From Lonsdalea britannica (GTDB lineage: Bacteria > Pseudomonadota > Gammaproteobacteria > Enterobacterales > Enterobacteriaceae), in contig NZ_CAMKXG010000036.1 in assembly GCF_946477055.1 (NCBI RefSeq), positions 1-18,725 of the forward strand: a stretch of DNA of 18,725 nt, in the 5' to 3' direction. Both the position numbers and the translations under genes were made by a program. The notes beneath the pieces were generated by a model. That model did not search any database. It was not told the DNA's origin and saw only the letters and a program-made list of their open reading frames with translations. This document shows positions 5,822 to 13,684 of this stretch, piece by piece (the stretch's first letter is position 1; each line of letters begins with the position of its first letter).

Positions 5822-6958
5822 ATGTTTAAGTTTTTAACCATTCGTAAAGGTCAGTTGGGTTTAGTGAGCCAAGACGGCGATTACCTGCGGGTATTGGAGG
5901 CGGGCCGACACCGCATTCCCCGTTGGTTTAATCGGCAGAAAATCGACATAGTTTCTTTGGATGGGTCTGAAGTGCTGGCGCCTTTGGACGACTATCTGCG
6001 CCAGTACCATCCGGAGTGGGTAAAGCAGTTTTGTTTAGATGTGGTATTGCCGGAAGAGGCGATCGGGCTTCGCTACGATCATGATGTGCTGCAGGAAATC
6101 CTGCCGCCCGCCACGCGCCGCCTTTACTGGCGTAAAGACGAGCATCGGCGCGTCGAACAGGTGAAAACCGACGACATTCGGGTGCCGGATACGCTGGTGT
6201 CCGCCCTGTTGCAGCCGACGCTGCGTCAGCGACACGTCATCGGCCATGCCGGCGTCTTGCTGGCGCAGGTTCCGGCCTGGCATCTCGGCCTCCTGAAAGT
6301 GGATGGCGCGGCGCAGGAACTGTTGCCGCCGGGCGTCAGCGGGTACTGGCGGTTTAATCACAGCGTAGAGGTGGAACTGATAGACACTCGTCAGCAGGCG
6401 CTGGAGGTGAGCGGGCAGGAAATTTTGACGCGCGACAAGGTCAATCTTCGGCTGAATCTGGTGGCTAACTGGCGCTACAGCGACATTTTGACGGCGTTCG
6501 GTCAGTTAACGAAGCCGGTTGATTCGCTGTATCGAGAGCTTCAGTTCGCGTTGCGTGAAGCGGTGGGAACCCGCACGCTGGATGAACTGCTGGAAAACAA
6601 GCACACCATCGATGAACGGGTGAATGCCCAGGTCCGTGAAAAAATGGCGGGTTATGGTATCGACGTCGTTTCTCTGGGAGTGAAGGACATCGTGTTGCCG
6701 GGCGATATGAAAACCATTTTGTCTCAGGTGGTGGAAGCCGAAAAGGCGGCGCAGGCCAACGTGATACGACGCCGGGAAGAAACGTCGGCGACGCGTTCCC
6801 TGCTGAATACCGCCAAAGTGATGGAGAACAACCCGGTCGCCCTGCGTTTGAAAGAGCTGGAAACGCTGGAGCGTGTGGCGGAACGCATCGATAAGATTTC
6901 CGTGTTCGGCGGATTGGATCAGGTGTTGAACGGACTGGTGAACTTGAAAGTCGCATAG
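5822..6958 (+). CDS. Slipin family protein (SPFH/Band 7)
   Basis: A 378-aa SPFH/stomatin-like protein. An amino-terminal region (1-150) contains the segment RKGQLGLVSQDGDYLRVLEAGRHRI, which is echoed around residues 156-178. The SPFH core at about 155-310 includes VEVELIDTRQQALEVSGQEILTRDKVNLRL. An alanine/glutamate-rich helix (about 303-355) is likely coiled-coil. No transmembrane segment or signal peptide is visible. SPFH proteins assemble membrane-associated rings, and slipins recur in RtcR-controlled RNA-repair operons, where their job is unproven. ATG 5822 is chosen because AGGAG lies 9 bases upstream and MFKFLTIRKG is the natural amino end. An upstream in-frame GTG at 5789 lacks this support. 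It is the first protein gene of the predicted sigma54 transcript, with rlaP 33 bases downstream. Confidence 0.88.
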   Translation: MFKFLTIRKGQLGLVSQDGDYLRVLEAGRHRIPRWFNRQKIDIVSLDGSEVLAPLDDYLRQYHPEWVKQFCLDVVLPEEAIGLRYDHDVLQEILPPATRRLYWRKDEHRRVEQVKTDDIRVPDTLVSALLQPTLRQRHVIGHAGVLLAQVPAWHLGLLKVDGAAQELLPPGVSGYWRFNHSVEVELIDTRQQALEVSGQEILTRDKVNLRLNLVANWRYSDILTAFGQLTKPVDSLYRELQFALREAVGTRTLDELLENKHTIDERVNAQVREKMAGYGIDVVSLGVKDIVLPGDMKTILSQVVEAEKAAQANVIRRREETSATRSLLNTAKVMENNPVALRLKELETLERVAERIDKISVFGGLDQVLNGLVNLKVA

Positions 6959-6991
6959 CGCGGCGACGTCTCAAAAAAGGAGGAGAGGAAT

Positions 6992-7786
6992 ATGACACGG
7001 GCATCTCAGGGCGTTAGCGAAAAAATGAAACAGCAGATCAAAGCGGCGCTGGACGATGTGGAAAAGGAGTTTGATGTCCGCATTCTGTACGCCTGCGAGT
7101 CCGGCAGCCGCGGCTGGGGGTTCGCCTCGCCGGACAGTGATTATGATGTCCGATTCATCTACGTTCATCCGCCAGAGTGGTATCTGCGGGTTGAACCGCA
7201 GCGTGACGTGATCGAGCGTCCGCTGACGGCGGAGTTGGACGTGTGCGGTTGGGAACTGCGAAAGGCGTTGGCGCTATTGAACCGGGGCAACCCCACGCTT
7301 ATCGAATGGCTGGATTCGCCGGTGGTCTACCGGCAGGATGATGTCGCGACGGACCGGCTGCGCCAGTTAATCCCCGGCTGTTTTTCCGCGCTCAAGGCGA
7401 GTCATCATTACCTCTCCATCGCGCGTAAAAACTTTCGTACCTATTTGCAGGATGAGCGCGTGCGGCTGAAAAAGTATTTTTACGTGCTGCGTTCGCTGCT
7501 GGCGGTGCAGTGGATTGCCAAGGGGAAGGGCGTTCCTCCCATGCAGTTCGAGGTGTTGCTGAACGCGATGGTAACGGACGCTGCGCTACTGGAAGAGGTT
7601 CGGGCGCTGCTGAAAATGAAATGCAGTGCGATAGAGACCGATGTGGTGGCGCGGCAACCGCATATCCACGCGTTTATCGCGCAGTCGCTGGAAACCACGA
7701 TAGACATCTCACCACCGGCAAAGGACAAACGCATCGATGCCGCGTTGGATCGCCTGCTGTTCGAAACCGTGCTGACCGGCGTTTAA
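6992..7786 (+). CDS. RlaP-type DNA-polymerase-beta-fold nucleotidyltransferase
   Basis: A 264-aa nucleotidyltransferase. The catalytic signature is GSRGWGFASPDSDYDVRF: Gly38-Ser39 for nucleotide binding, Asp50 and Asp52 for metal binding, and a third acidic candidate, Asp83, in AELDVCGWEL. This resembles the family once called YcgL-like (COG3541) and now known as RlaP, RNA repair pathway DNA polymerase beta family, found next to RtcR/RtcB genes. It presumably adds one or more nucleotides to an RNA end; the substrate is not established. A strong AAGGAGGAG ribosome site lies 6 bases before the ATG. The gene follows slipin by 33 bases in one operon, with a hairpin just after its stop. All catalytic residues appear intact. 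Confidence 0.85.
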   Translation: MTRASQGVSEKMKQQIKAALDDVEKEFDVRILYACESGSRGWGFASPDSDYDVRFIYVHPPEWYLRVEPQRDVIERPLTAELDVCGWELRKALALLNRGNPTLIEWLDSPVVYRQDDVATDRLRQLIPGCFSALKASHHYLSIARKNFRTYLQDERVRLKKYFYVLRSLLAVQWIAKGKGVPPMQFEVLLNAMVTDAALLEEVRALLKMKCSAIETDVVARQPHIHAFIAQSLETTIDISPPAKDKRIDAALDRLLFETVLTGV

Positions 7787-7792
7787 CATTGC

Positions 7793-7817
7793 GCGAGGCC
7801 CCGTAAGGCGGCCTCGC
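7793..7817 (+). terminator. Probable terminator after rlaP
   Basis: An 8-bp perfect stem GCGAGGCC/GGCCTCGC (7793-7800 and 7810-7817) has a 9-base loop and is followed by TATTTCATTGATTTC. The T tract is interrupted. It lies 7 bases past the rlaP stop and would close the slipin-rlaP operon before gor. Confidence 0.55.
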
Positions 7818-7951
7818 CTATTTCATTGATTTCAAAATTGCCGCAAGGCGCTTTGCGTTTCTGACTACAATCACGCTGCGATCTTTGCCGGAACAAGATC
7901 TCTGGCGTTACACTCTATATAACTTTTTATTCACACAACCTGGATCTCCCA

Positions 7952-9304
7952 ATGACTAAACATTATGACTATCTCGCTATTGGCGGCGGCAGCGGCGGCA
8001 TTGCCTCCATTAACCGTGCGGCCATGTACGGCAAGAAATGCGCGTTAATTGAAGCCAAATATCTGGGCGGGACCTGTGTGAACGTCGGCTGTGTGCCGAA
8101 GAAGGTGATGTGGCATGCGGCGCAGATCGCCGAGGCGATTCACAACTACGGCCCCGACTATGGTTTTGACGTCACGGTCAACGGCTTCAACTGGGATACG
8201 CTGGTGAAAAACCGCAGTGCCTACATTGACCGTATCCATCACTCCTATGACAACGTGCTGGGTAAGAATCAGGTTGAGGTTATCCGCGGTTTCGCCCGGT
8301 TCGTGGACGCCCACACGGTGGAAGTCAACGGCGAGAAAATCACCGCTGACCACATCCTGATCGCGACCGGCGGTCGTCCGACGCTGCCGGATGTCCCCGG
8401 TGCGGAATATGGCATTAACTCCGACGGGTTCTTTGAACTGGATGCGCTGCCGAAGCGCGTCGCCGTGGTGGGCGCGGGTTACATCGCCGTAGAAATCGCG
8501 GGCGTGTTGAACGCGCTGGGCGCGGAGACCCACCTGTTCGTGCGTAAACATGCGCCGCTGCGCCAGTTCGATCCGCTGATTGTGGAAACGCTGGTGGAAG
8601 TGATGCAGGCGGAAGGGCCGTCGCTGCACACCGAGTCGACGCCTAAGGCGGTAGTGAAAAACGCCGACGGCAGCCTGACGCTGCAATTGGAAGATGGCAA
8701 AACGCAGACGGTGGACTGCCTGGTTTGGGCGATTGGCCGTCAACCGGCCACCGATAACCTCAACCTTGAGGCGGCGGGCGTCGCGTTGGACGATCGCGGT
8801 TATGTGAAGGTCGATAAATTCCAGAACACCAACGTTGCCGGTATCTACGCCGTGGGCGACAACACGGGCGCGGTCGAGCTGACGCCAGTGGCGGTCGCCG
8901 CGGGACGTCGTTTGTCAGAACGCCTGTTCAACAACAAGCCGAACGAGCATCTTGACTACAGCAACATTCCTACCGTGGTGTTTAGCCATCCGCCTATCGG
9001 CACCGTCGGGCTGACCGAGCCGCAGGCGCGCGAGAAGTACGGCGACGAGCAGGTCAAAGTCTACAAATCCTCCTTTACCGCCATGTATACCGCCGTCACG
9101 CAGCATCGTCAGCCGTGCCGCATGAAACTGGTGTGCGTCGGCCCGGAAGAGAAAGTGGTGGGCGTTCACGGTATCGGTTTTGGCGTGGACGAAATGCTGC
9201 AGGGCTTCGCTGTCGCGGTGAAAATGGGAGCCACCAAGCAGGACTTCGACAACACCGTCGCCATCCACCCGACCGGGGCGGAAGAGTTCGTCACGATGCG
9301 TTAA
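7952..9304 (+). CDS. gor: Glutathione-disulfide reductase
   Basis: This cytoplasmic FAD enzyme reduces glutathione disulfide with NADPH and maintains thiol balance. The 450-aa protein is the same length as E. coli Gor. The amino-terminal FAD site is GGGSGG near residues 11-16. The redox pair Cys42/Cys47 lies in CVNVGC. The NADPH fold is [15 protein letters not shown], followed by VRKHAPLR, whose arginines favour NADPH over NADH. The carboxyl end [10 protein letters not shown] supplies the catalytic His439-Glu444 of the partner subunit. The enzyme acts as a homodimer. In E. coli gor follows rlmJ directly; here the RNA-repair block separates them, with the probable terminator at 7793-7817 just upstream. 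Confidence 0.96.
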   Translation: MTKHYDYLAIGGGSGGIASINRAAMYGKKCALIEAKYLGGTCVNVGCVPKKVMWHAAQIAEAIHNYGPDYGFDVTVNGFNWDTLVKNRSAYIDRIHHSYDNVLGKNQVEVIRGFARFVDAHTVEVNGEKITADHILIATGGRPTLPDVPGAEYGINSDGFFELDALPKRVAVVGAGYIAVEIAGVLNALGAETHLFVRKHAPLRQFDPLIVETLVEVMQAEGPSLHTESTPKAVVKNADGSLTLQLEDGKTQTVDCLVWAIGRQPATDNLNLEAAGVALDDRGYVKVDKFQNTNVAGIYAVGDNTGAVELTPVAVAAGRRLSERLFNNKPNEHLDYSNIPTVVFSHPPIGTVGLTEPQAREKYGDEQVKVYKSSFTAMYTAVTQHRQPCRMKLVCVGPEEKVVGVHGIGFGVDEMLQGFAVAVKMGATKQDFDNTVAIHPTGAEEFVTMR

Positions 9305-9391
9305 TCCAGCGATGCGCGGCGCGTCATTATTCGGCAAGCGGACGGGGCGTGTCTCGCCTCGTCGGTACCGCCGCGGAGTGGTGAACCAAAA

Positions 9392-9415
9392 GCGACCACG
9401 GTTTCCAGCGGTCGC
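9392..9415 (+). terminator. Hairpin after gor
   Basis: GCGACC (9392-9397) pairs with GGTCGC (9410-9415) about 90 bases past the gor stop. There is no T run after it. It is a weak terminator or RNA-stability candidate. Confidence 0.3.
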
Positions 9416-9478
9416 ATGATTTAGCGCTTCACCTCTCAAATGCGGAGAGTCAGTCGCTCCGCCGCAAGGGGTGAAAGA

Positions 9479-9510
9479 GAGCCGCAACGCGGCTCATTTT
9501 TCTTTCTTTT
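9479..9510 (+). terminator. Strong intrinsic terminator just before the DUF1543 gene
   Basis: GAGCCGC-AAC-GCGGCTC (9479-9495) is followed directly by ATTTTTCTTTCTTTT, a classic Rho-independent terminator. It ends only 18 bases before the next start codon, with that gene's AGGGAG ribosome site immediately after it. It either ends the gor transcript or acts as an attenuator for the next gene. An upstream strand TTCACC (9428-9433) can pair with GGTGAA (9470-9475) just 5' of the terminator. Confidence 0.75.
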
Positions 9511-9528
9511 CAGGGAGTCAGAATCTTC

Positions 9529-10029
9529 ATGCCTACGCTTTTTCTTTTCTACGTCGGCGGTAGTGCGCCGGGCGCTAATATCGAATTACACGATGTGCAG
9601 TTCGCCGTGGTGGACCAACCGGAAGATGCCTTCCCCCTCCTCAAAGAAATCTGGTTCGGTGACAAAAAACAGATCCACGTCGATAGCTATACCCCGATTC
9701 AGTGGGCCGATGGCCATGACATCACGCTAAGCGAAACGCCCGCGACATCCTCACAGCGCCTCTGGTTCGTTAACATCGGCGGCTACCTGCCGGGCGAGCC
9801 AGCGGAGCTGCATCAGTTCGGCCTGTTTGTCGCACCAACGGCGGATGAAGCGAAGACGCAGGCCAAAAAAGTCCTTCTGCACGACACTTTCAAACAGCAC
9901 AAAGACGACCTGCGCGATGTGGACGACTGCCTGCTGCTGCAACAGCTGAACGGATGGCATATTCACCTGACGCCCAACCCGAATGGCGCACCCGCCGCAC
10001 CGCTCTGGCAGGGGTATTTGCCGATTTGA
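9529..10029 (+). CDS. DUF1543 domain-containing protein
   Basis: A 166-aa soluble protein of the DUF1543 family, function unknown. Family features visible are the opening LFLFYVGGSAPGANIELHD, a middle WFGDKKQIHVD, FVNIGGYLPG near residue 80, and DVDDCLLLQQLNGWHIHL toward the end. The spacing suggests two repeated alpha/beta halves (GGSAPG and GGYLPG). There is no signal peptide or membrane segment. An AGGGAG ribosome site is 11 bases from the ATG. It follows gor in the same direction, but a strong terminator lies directly upstream, so it needs its own promoter or read-through. Confidence 0.82.
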   Translation: MPTLFLFYVGGSAPGANIELHDVQFAVVDQPEDAFPLLKEIWFGDKKQIHVDSYTPIQWADGHDITLSETPATSSQRLWFVNIGGYLPGEPAELHQFGLFVAPTADEAKTQAKKVLLHDTFKQHKDDLRDVDDCLLLQQLNGWHIHLTPNPNGAPAAPLWQGYLPI

Positions 10030-10267
10030 TGGCGGACTGACGTCCGGGCTTGAACGGCCTTGCGCAGGGGATTTTTGTCGCTGAAGGTCTGCCACTCTGC
10101 CTGCGGTGTAAGCCCGAGGCGGGGCAACGAGGAAGAGAGTGTGGTGAGTTTGCGAAAAGCGTGACGGTTATTGGCTGAATGATAAATTTAATCAGCGGGT
10201 TAACGCGGTAGCAGAACAGGGCGGCGGTGGAGGGTGGCGATGCGCCTCGTCTCCGTCCGAAGAAGGG

Positions 10268-10296
10268 GCGACGCGGACTGAAACTGTCCGCGTCGC
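10268..10296 (-). terminator. Hairpin ending the PTS operon
   Basis: A perfect 11-bp stem GCGACGCGGAC/GTCCGCGTCGC (10268-10278 and 10286-10296) with a 7-base loop begins 11 bases past the EIIC stop on the minus strand. The downstream tract on that strand is CCCCTTCTTC, poor in T, so efficiency is uncertain. The rest of the 278-base gap (10030-10307), between the DUF1543 gene and the convergent PTS operon, shows no convincing gene. It holds one A/T-rich patch near 10175-10195. Confidence 0.5.
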
Positions 10297-10307
10297 CTGC
10301 CATACGC

Positions 10308-11570
10308 TTAGTGGAACAGCGCAACCACATTGCCGAGAATAATCCCCACGATGCCGAAGTCAGCGTCGCCGAACGTGGTGGCCGCCAGTCCTAACGACCC
10401 CATCAGCGGCAGCAGAATCGCCGGCAGGAAGGAGATCAGCAAACCTTGTACGAAGGAGCCGATCACCGCGCCGCGGCGTCCGCCGGTGATGTTGCCGTAA
10501 ATCCCAGCGGTCGCGCCGCAGAAGAAGTGCGGGACCAGTCCGGGAACGATCACGCTCAGGCCGAACAGTGGGCAAAGGAACATGCTGATCAGGCCCGCCA
10601 GGAAGCTACACAAGAAGCCGATAATTACGGCGTTGGGGGCAAACGGGAACACGGTCGGACAGTCCAGTGCAGGCTTGGCGTCTTTCACCAGCTTGTCCGC
10701 AATGCCCTTGAACGCGGGGACGATTTCCGCAATCACCATCCGCACCCCGGCCAGAATGACGTAGACCCCGGCGGCGAAGGTGATGGACTGAATGATGGCG
10801 AAAATCAGGTAATTTTGTCCGCCGCTCACCTGACTTTCTGTGTACTCCTTGCCTGCGAACAGCGCCAGCACGATGAACAGAATCATCATGGTCAGCGAAA
10901 TCGCGACCGAAGAGTCACGCAGGAAGTTCAGCGTTTTCGGGACTTTCAGCTCTTCCGTGGACGGGCTGCCTTTCCCAACCACTTTACCCACCAGCGCCGC
11001 CAGCAGATAACCGGCGGAGCCGAAGTGGCCGATAGCCAAATCATCCGACTGGGTGATCTTCCGGGTAAAGGGTTGCAGGATGGCAGGGCTGATGACCATC
11101 AGCGCGCCGAGAATGAGGGCGCCCGTCGCGATCAGGCTGACGCCGCGCATACCGCCGGTGGACAGGATTACCGCCAGCATGGCCGCCATATACAGCGTGT
11201 GGTGGCCGGTCAGGAAGATATATTTCAGCGGCGTAATCCGCGCCAGAATAATGTTCACAATCATGCCGAAGACCATGATCATGGCGGTTTCCGTGCCGAA
11301 GTTAGCCTGCGCCAGCGCTGCAACAACGTCGTTGTTGGGCACGACGCCGTGCATATTAAAGGAGTGCGTGAACAGCTGACTGAACACCGTCAGCGTGGAG
11401 GAAATGACATTGGCCCCGGCGATTAGAATCAAAAATCCCATGATGGTTTTCAGCGTGCCGGAAACCACCTCAGAGAAAGGTTTCTTTTGCAGCACCAGCC
11501 CCAGCAGGGAAAACAGCCCAACCAGAATGGCGGGCGTACCCAGCACATCCTTCATAATAAACTGCAACAT
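10308..11570 (-). CDS. PTS system EIIC component, ascorbate (UlaA/SgaT) family
   Basis: A 420-aa multi-span inner-membrane protein with many hydrophobic segments. It resembles UlaA in the pattern GTLKTIMGFLILIAGANV near the start, the LTGH sequence near the middle, and APNAVIIGF and GLVPHFFCGATAGIYGN later. E. coli UlaA is longer (465 aa), the difference lying at the carboxyl end. EIIC forms the sugar channel and presents the substrate for phosphorylation by EIIB. It is the last gene of a three-gene minus-strand operon (EIIA-EIIB-EIIC) with a GGAG ribosome site 6 bases before the ATG. The substrate may be L-ascorbate or another acid or polyol; no UlaD/E/F-type catabolic enzymes are nearby, so I leave it open. 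Confidence 0.85.
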   Translation of the reverse strand: MLQFIMKDVLGTPAILVGLFSLLGLVLQKKPFSEVVSGTLKTIMGFLILIAGANVISSTLTVFSQLFTHSFNMHGVVPNNDVVAALAQANFGTETAMIMVFGMIVNIILARITPLKYIFLTGHHTLYMAAMLAVILSTGGMRGVSLIATGALILGALMVISPAILQPFTRKITQSDDLAIGHFGSAGYLLAALVGKVVGKGSPSTEELKVPKTLNFLRDSSVAISLTMMILFIVLALFAGKEYTESQVSGGQNYLIFAIIQSITFAAGVYVILAGVRMVIAEIVPAFKGIADKLVKDAKPALDCPTVFPFAPNAVIIGFLCSFLAGLISMFLCPLFGLSVIVPGLVPHFFCGATAGIYGNITGGRRGAVIGSFVQGLLISFLPAILLPLMGSLGLAATTFGDADFGIVGIILGNVVALFH

Positions 11571-11602
11571 AAGCGACTCCGTTAGCGCGTCTGAACGCGC
11601 CG

Positions 11603-11869
11603 TTACAGGTTGGCAGCCAGAATTTCTCTGATCTTGTTGTTATCCAGCAGGTTGGTCAGGCCGAATATCTGGGCGTCGGATCCCTGAATCTGTTCAACGA
11701 TATCTTTGGCGCCGAAAATGATGTCCGGGCGTTCCGACTTGGCGGAGGTCAGATCGGTATGGCTGACCTCGGCTTCCTTGCCTAATTCCGCCACGATTTT
11801 TTTGACGTTCATTTCGACAATAAAGCTGCTGCCGAGCCCGTTACCGCACACAATGAGGATCTTTTTCAT
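11603..11869 (-). CDS. PTS system EIIB component (ascorbate/galactitol type)
   Basis: An 88-aa cytoplasmic phosphocarrier. The active-site cysteine Cys8 sits in the P-loop-like VCGNGLGSS, typical of the lactose/galactitol/ascorbate EIIB fold. It receives phosphate from EIIA and hands it to the sugar in EIIC. ATG 11869 is preferred to a GTG one codon upstream because the GAGG ribosome site is then 6 bases away. It lies 13 bases after EIIA and 32 bases before EIIC, so the three genes are surely one operon. Confidence 0.9.
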   Translation of the reverse strand: MKKILIVCGNGLGSSFIVEMNVKKIVAELGKEAEVSHTDLTSAKSERPDIIFGAKDIVEQIQGSDAQIFGLTNLLDNNKIREILAANL

Positions 11870-11882
11870 CACTGGCCTCGTC

Positions 11883-12326
11883 TTAATAGTTTTCGATAAT
11901 CGCCTGAATGGCGGGAAGGGAAGAAGCGGTCAGCAGCTGCTTCAGCGAATCTTCGTCGCTGAACAACGCCGCCAGCTCGGTAATCATCCGGATATGTTCG
12001 TCCCCCGTAAGGGCGCACAGCATAATCACGACCGTCACCGGGTCGTTTTCCTCCGACTCAAAATTTACCCCCTCGCGGATGCACAGCAGCGACAGCCCGT
12101 TTTGATTAGCGCCCTGCTCGGGTCGGGCGTGGGGCAGCGCCAGTCCGGGCGCAATCACGTAGTACGGACCCATCGACTGATGGGTGCTGATAATCGCCTC
12201 CAGATAGTCTTGAGTGATCGCGCCGTCAGCCAGCAACGGTTCCGCCGCCAGCGTGAGGGCTTCCTGCCAGTGGGAAACACGATCCACCAGGTGGATGGTT
12301 TTGGGCGTCAGCCACGTTGCGAGCAT
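11883..12326 (-). CDS. PTS system EIIA component (mannitol/fructose/ascorbate type)
   Basis: A 147-aa EIIA-2 domain protein. The phosphorylated histidine is His66 in GLALPHARPE, matching UlaC-type EIIA, as does the nearby GPYYVIAP. It takes phosphate from HPr and passes it to EIIB. It is the first gene of the operon, with GAGG 6 bases before the ATG. A perfect palindrome and a CRP-like site lie 60-90 bases upstream, suggesting repression by the divergent LacI-type regulator and activation by cAMP-CRP. Confidence 0.9.
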   Translation of the reverse strand: MLATWLTPKTIHLVDRVSHWQEALTLAAEPLLADGAITQDYLEAIISTHQSMGPYYVIAPGLALPHARPEQGANQNGLSLLCIREGVNFESEENDPVTVVIMLCALTGDEHIRMITELAALFSDEDSLKQLLTASSLPAIQAIIENY

Positions 12327-12386
12327 GTTGACCTCGTTACTCAGGGAAGGTGTGCCTCAATGTAGGCGAAATATCGACCGTCTTTC

Positions 12387-12402
12387 TGTGATAGGTTTCG
12401 CA
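12387..12402. promoter_or_regulatory. Putative CRP site
   Basis: TGTGATAGGTTTCGCA has the CRP half-sites TGTGA and TCGCA separated by 6 bases, one mismatch from TGTGA-N6-TCACA. It lies 61 bases upstream of the EIIA start and 2 bp from the palindrome at 12405, fitting catabolite control of a PTS operon. Confidence 0.55.
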
Positions 12403-12404
12403 AA

Positions 12405-12416
12405 GTTAGCGCTAAC
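12405..12416. promoter_or_regulatory. LacI/GntR-type operator
   Basis: GTTAGCGCTAAC is a perfect 12-bp palindrome with the central CG step typical of LacI/GalR-family operators. It is in the divergent intergenic between the PTS operon and the LacI-type regulator gene, the natural target of that regulator. The only other notable element in this 295-base gap is the adjoining CRP-like site. Confidence 0.65.
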
Positions 12417-12621
12417 ATTTCCCCGCAGAGGTGAATAATGTGCGGAGTGAGACGTCGACGACGAATGTGAATGCCTGACCGGTTATCGCGCCTGCGGCGG
12501 TGCTACCATAAGCCGCCGGTTCCGATTGGGGCAGGCGGTTGACGAGGCTTAGGCGGTGGCGCATCGGGACGATGGCCCGGACGGAAATGGCGACAGGCGA
12601 ACAGAGGGAGGCGGTGAAAGC

Positions 12622-13647
12622 ATGAAAGAAAAACGGCGGCGTAACACAGGGAAAAGTACTCTGGCCGATGTGGCTCAGTTGGTCGGCGTCAGCGCGATGA
12701 CGGCCTCCCGGGCGCTGCGCGTGCCGGAAAAGGTGTCGCCGGTGCTGCGTGAGAAGATCGCGGCGGCGATTGCCGAGCTGGATTACGTACCGAATCTGGC
12801 GGCGAGCGCGCTGGCATCCGCCTCATCGCAGCTGATCCTCATGGTGGTGCCCTCTTTTGCGACGCCGGGATGTGCTCAGGTGTCGGAAGCGCTGCAAGCG
12901 GTGCTGAAAGAAGCGGAGTACAGCATGATGCTGGTGGAAGCGAATCACTCCGCCAGCGGCGAACGGCAGCTGATCGAGCGCCTGCTCGCCTATCATCCTG
13001 CCGCGATGGTGCATTTTAATTTCGACAGCACGGACGAAGGGCGTCGACTGTTGATCAACGCCGGTTTGCCGGTGATGCAGGTGGGGGCCCTTCATCCGCA
13101 GCCGCTGGATGTCAGCGTCGGCGTCGACTACGCCCAGGCGGTGGCGGCGCTGGTACACCAGCTGGCGGGAAACGGCTATCGACATCTGGGGCTGTTGTGC
13201 AGCCAGACCAGCGGTACGACGCTCAAACAGATTATGCACGGTTGGCACAGCGCGATGCTGGCCGTGAATCATTCGCCGCATCGGGTTATCGCGACGACGG
13301 AACCACCGGCGTTCGCCACCGGTCATCAGCGCCTGCCGGAAATTCGTCTGACCTGGCCGGAGCTGGACGTGCTGATCTGCACCACGGATGAAGTCGCCTG
13401 CGGCGTAATTATGGCCTGCCATGCGGAAGGGGTGGATGTGCCTAGCCAGCTGGCGGTCGCTAGCCTCGGCGGCGGCGACCTTTCCGCCGTTTGCTCGCCG
13501 CCGTTAACCACGGTTGCGTTGCCCTATCGGCAGATGGGGACGTTAGCCGGTGAACAGCTGTTGGCGGAGCTGCGGGGGCAGGAGGTCGACGCGAGGCAGC
13601 CGCTTCCGGCGCCGCTGGTGGTGCGGGCTAGCACCCGCCAACGCTAG
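12622..13647 (+). CDS. LacI-family transcriptional regulator (GntR-like)
   Basis: A 341-aa regulator. The amino-terminal helix-turn-helix TLADVAQLVGVSAMTASRAL (residues 13-32) is followed by a hinge helix near YVPNLAASAL, then a periplasmic-binding-protein-like effector domain to the carboxyl end. The arrangement resembles the gluconate repressor GntR of E. coli. ATG 12622 is chosen because GGGAGG lies 10 bases upstream and it gives a normal LacI amino end; a GTG at 12556 would add 22 unlike residues. It is divergent from the EIIA-EIIB-EIIC operon with a palindromic operator between, so it is probably the local repressor. The inducer is unknown, perhaps the transported sugar or its phosphate. 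Confidence 0.88.
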   Translation: MKEKRRRNTGKSTLADVAQLVGVSAMTASRALRVPEKVSPVLREKIAAAIAELDYVPNLAASALASASSQLILMVVPSFATPGCAQVSEALQAVLKEAEYSMMLVEANHSASGERQLIERLLAYHPAAMVHFNFDSTDEGRRLLINAGLPVMQVGALHPQPLDVSVGVDYAQAVAALVHQLAGNGYRHLGLLCSQTSGTTLKQIMHGWHSAMLAVNHSPHRVIATTEPPAFATGHQRLPEIRLTWPELDVLICTTDEVACGVIMACHAEGVDVPSQLAVASLGGGDLSAVCSPPLTTVALPYRQMGTLAGEQLLAELRGQEVDARQPLPAPLVVRASTRQR

Positions 13648-13652
13648 ACGCT

Positions 13653-13666
13653 ATGCCGTCTGGCAT
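13653..13666. terminator. Short hairpin between convergent genes
   Basis: ATGCC-GTCT-GGCAT lies in the 37-base gap between the stop codons of the LacI-type gene and the aminotransferase. The stem is short and there is no T tract, so it is only a weak terminator candidate. Confidence 0.25.
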
Positions 13667-13684
13667 TGACGGGCGGGGTGCCGA

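Noticed and set aside
10446..11426. 326-aa open frame antisense to the PTS EIIC gene
   Set aside because: It is low-complexity, rich in Asp/Gln/Arg/His, without family features, and lies fully within a well-supported membrane protein gene on the other strand.
12556..12621. GTG at 12556 as the LacI-type regulator start
   Set aside because: The added 22 residues are Asp/Gly/Arg-rich and unlike the family. GGGAGG precedes ATG 12622 at normal spacing.
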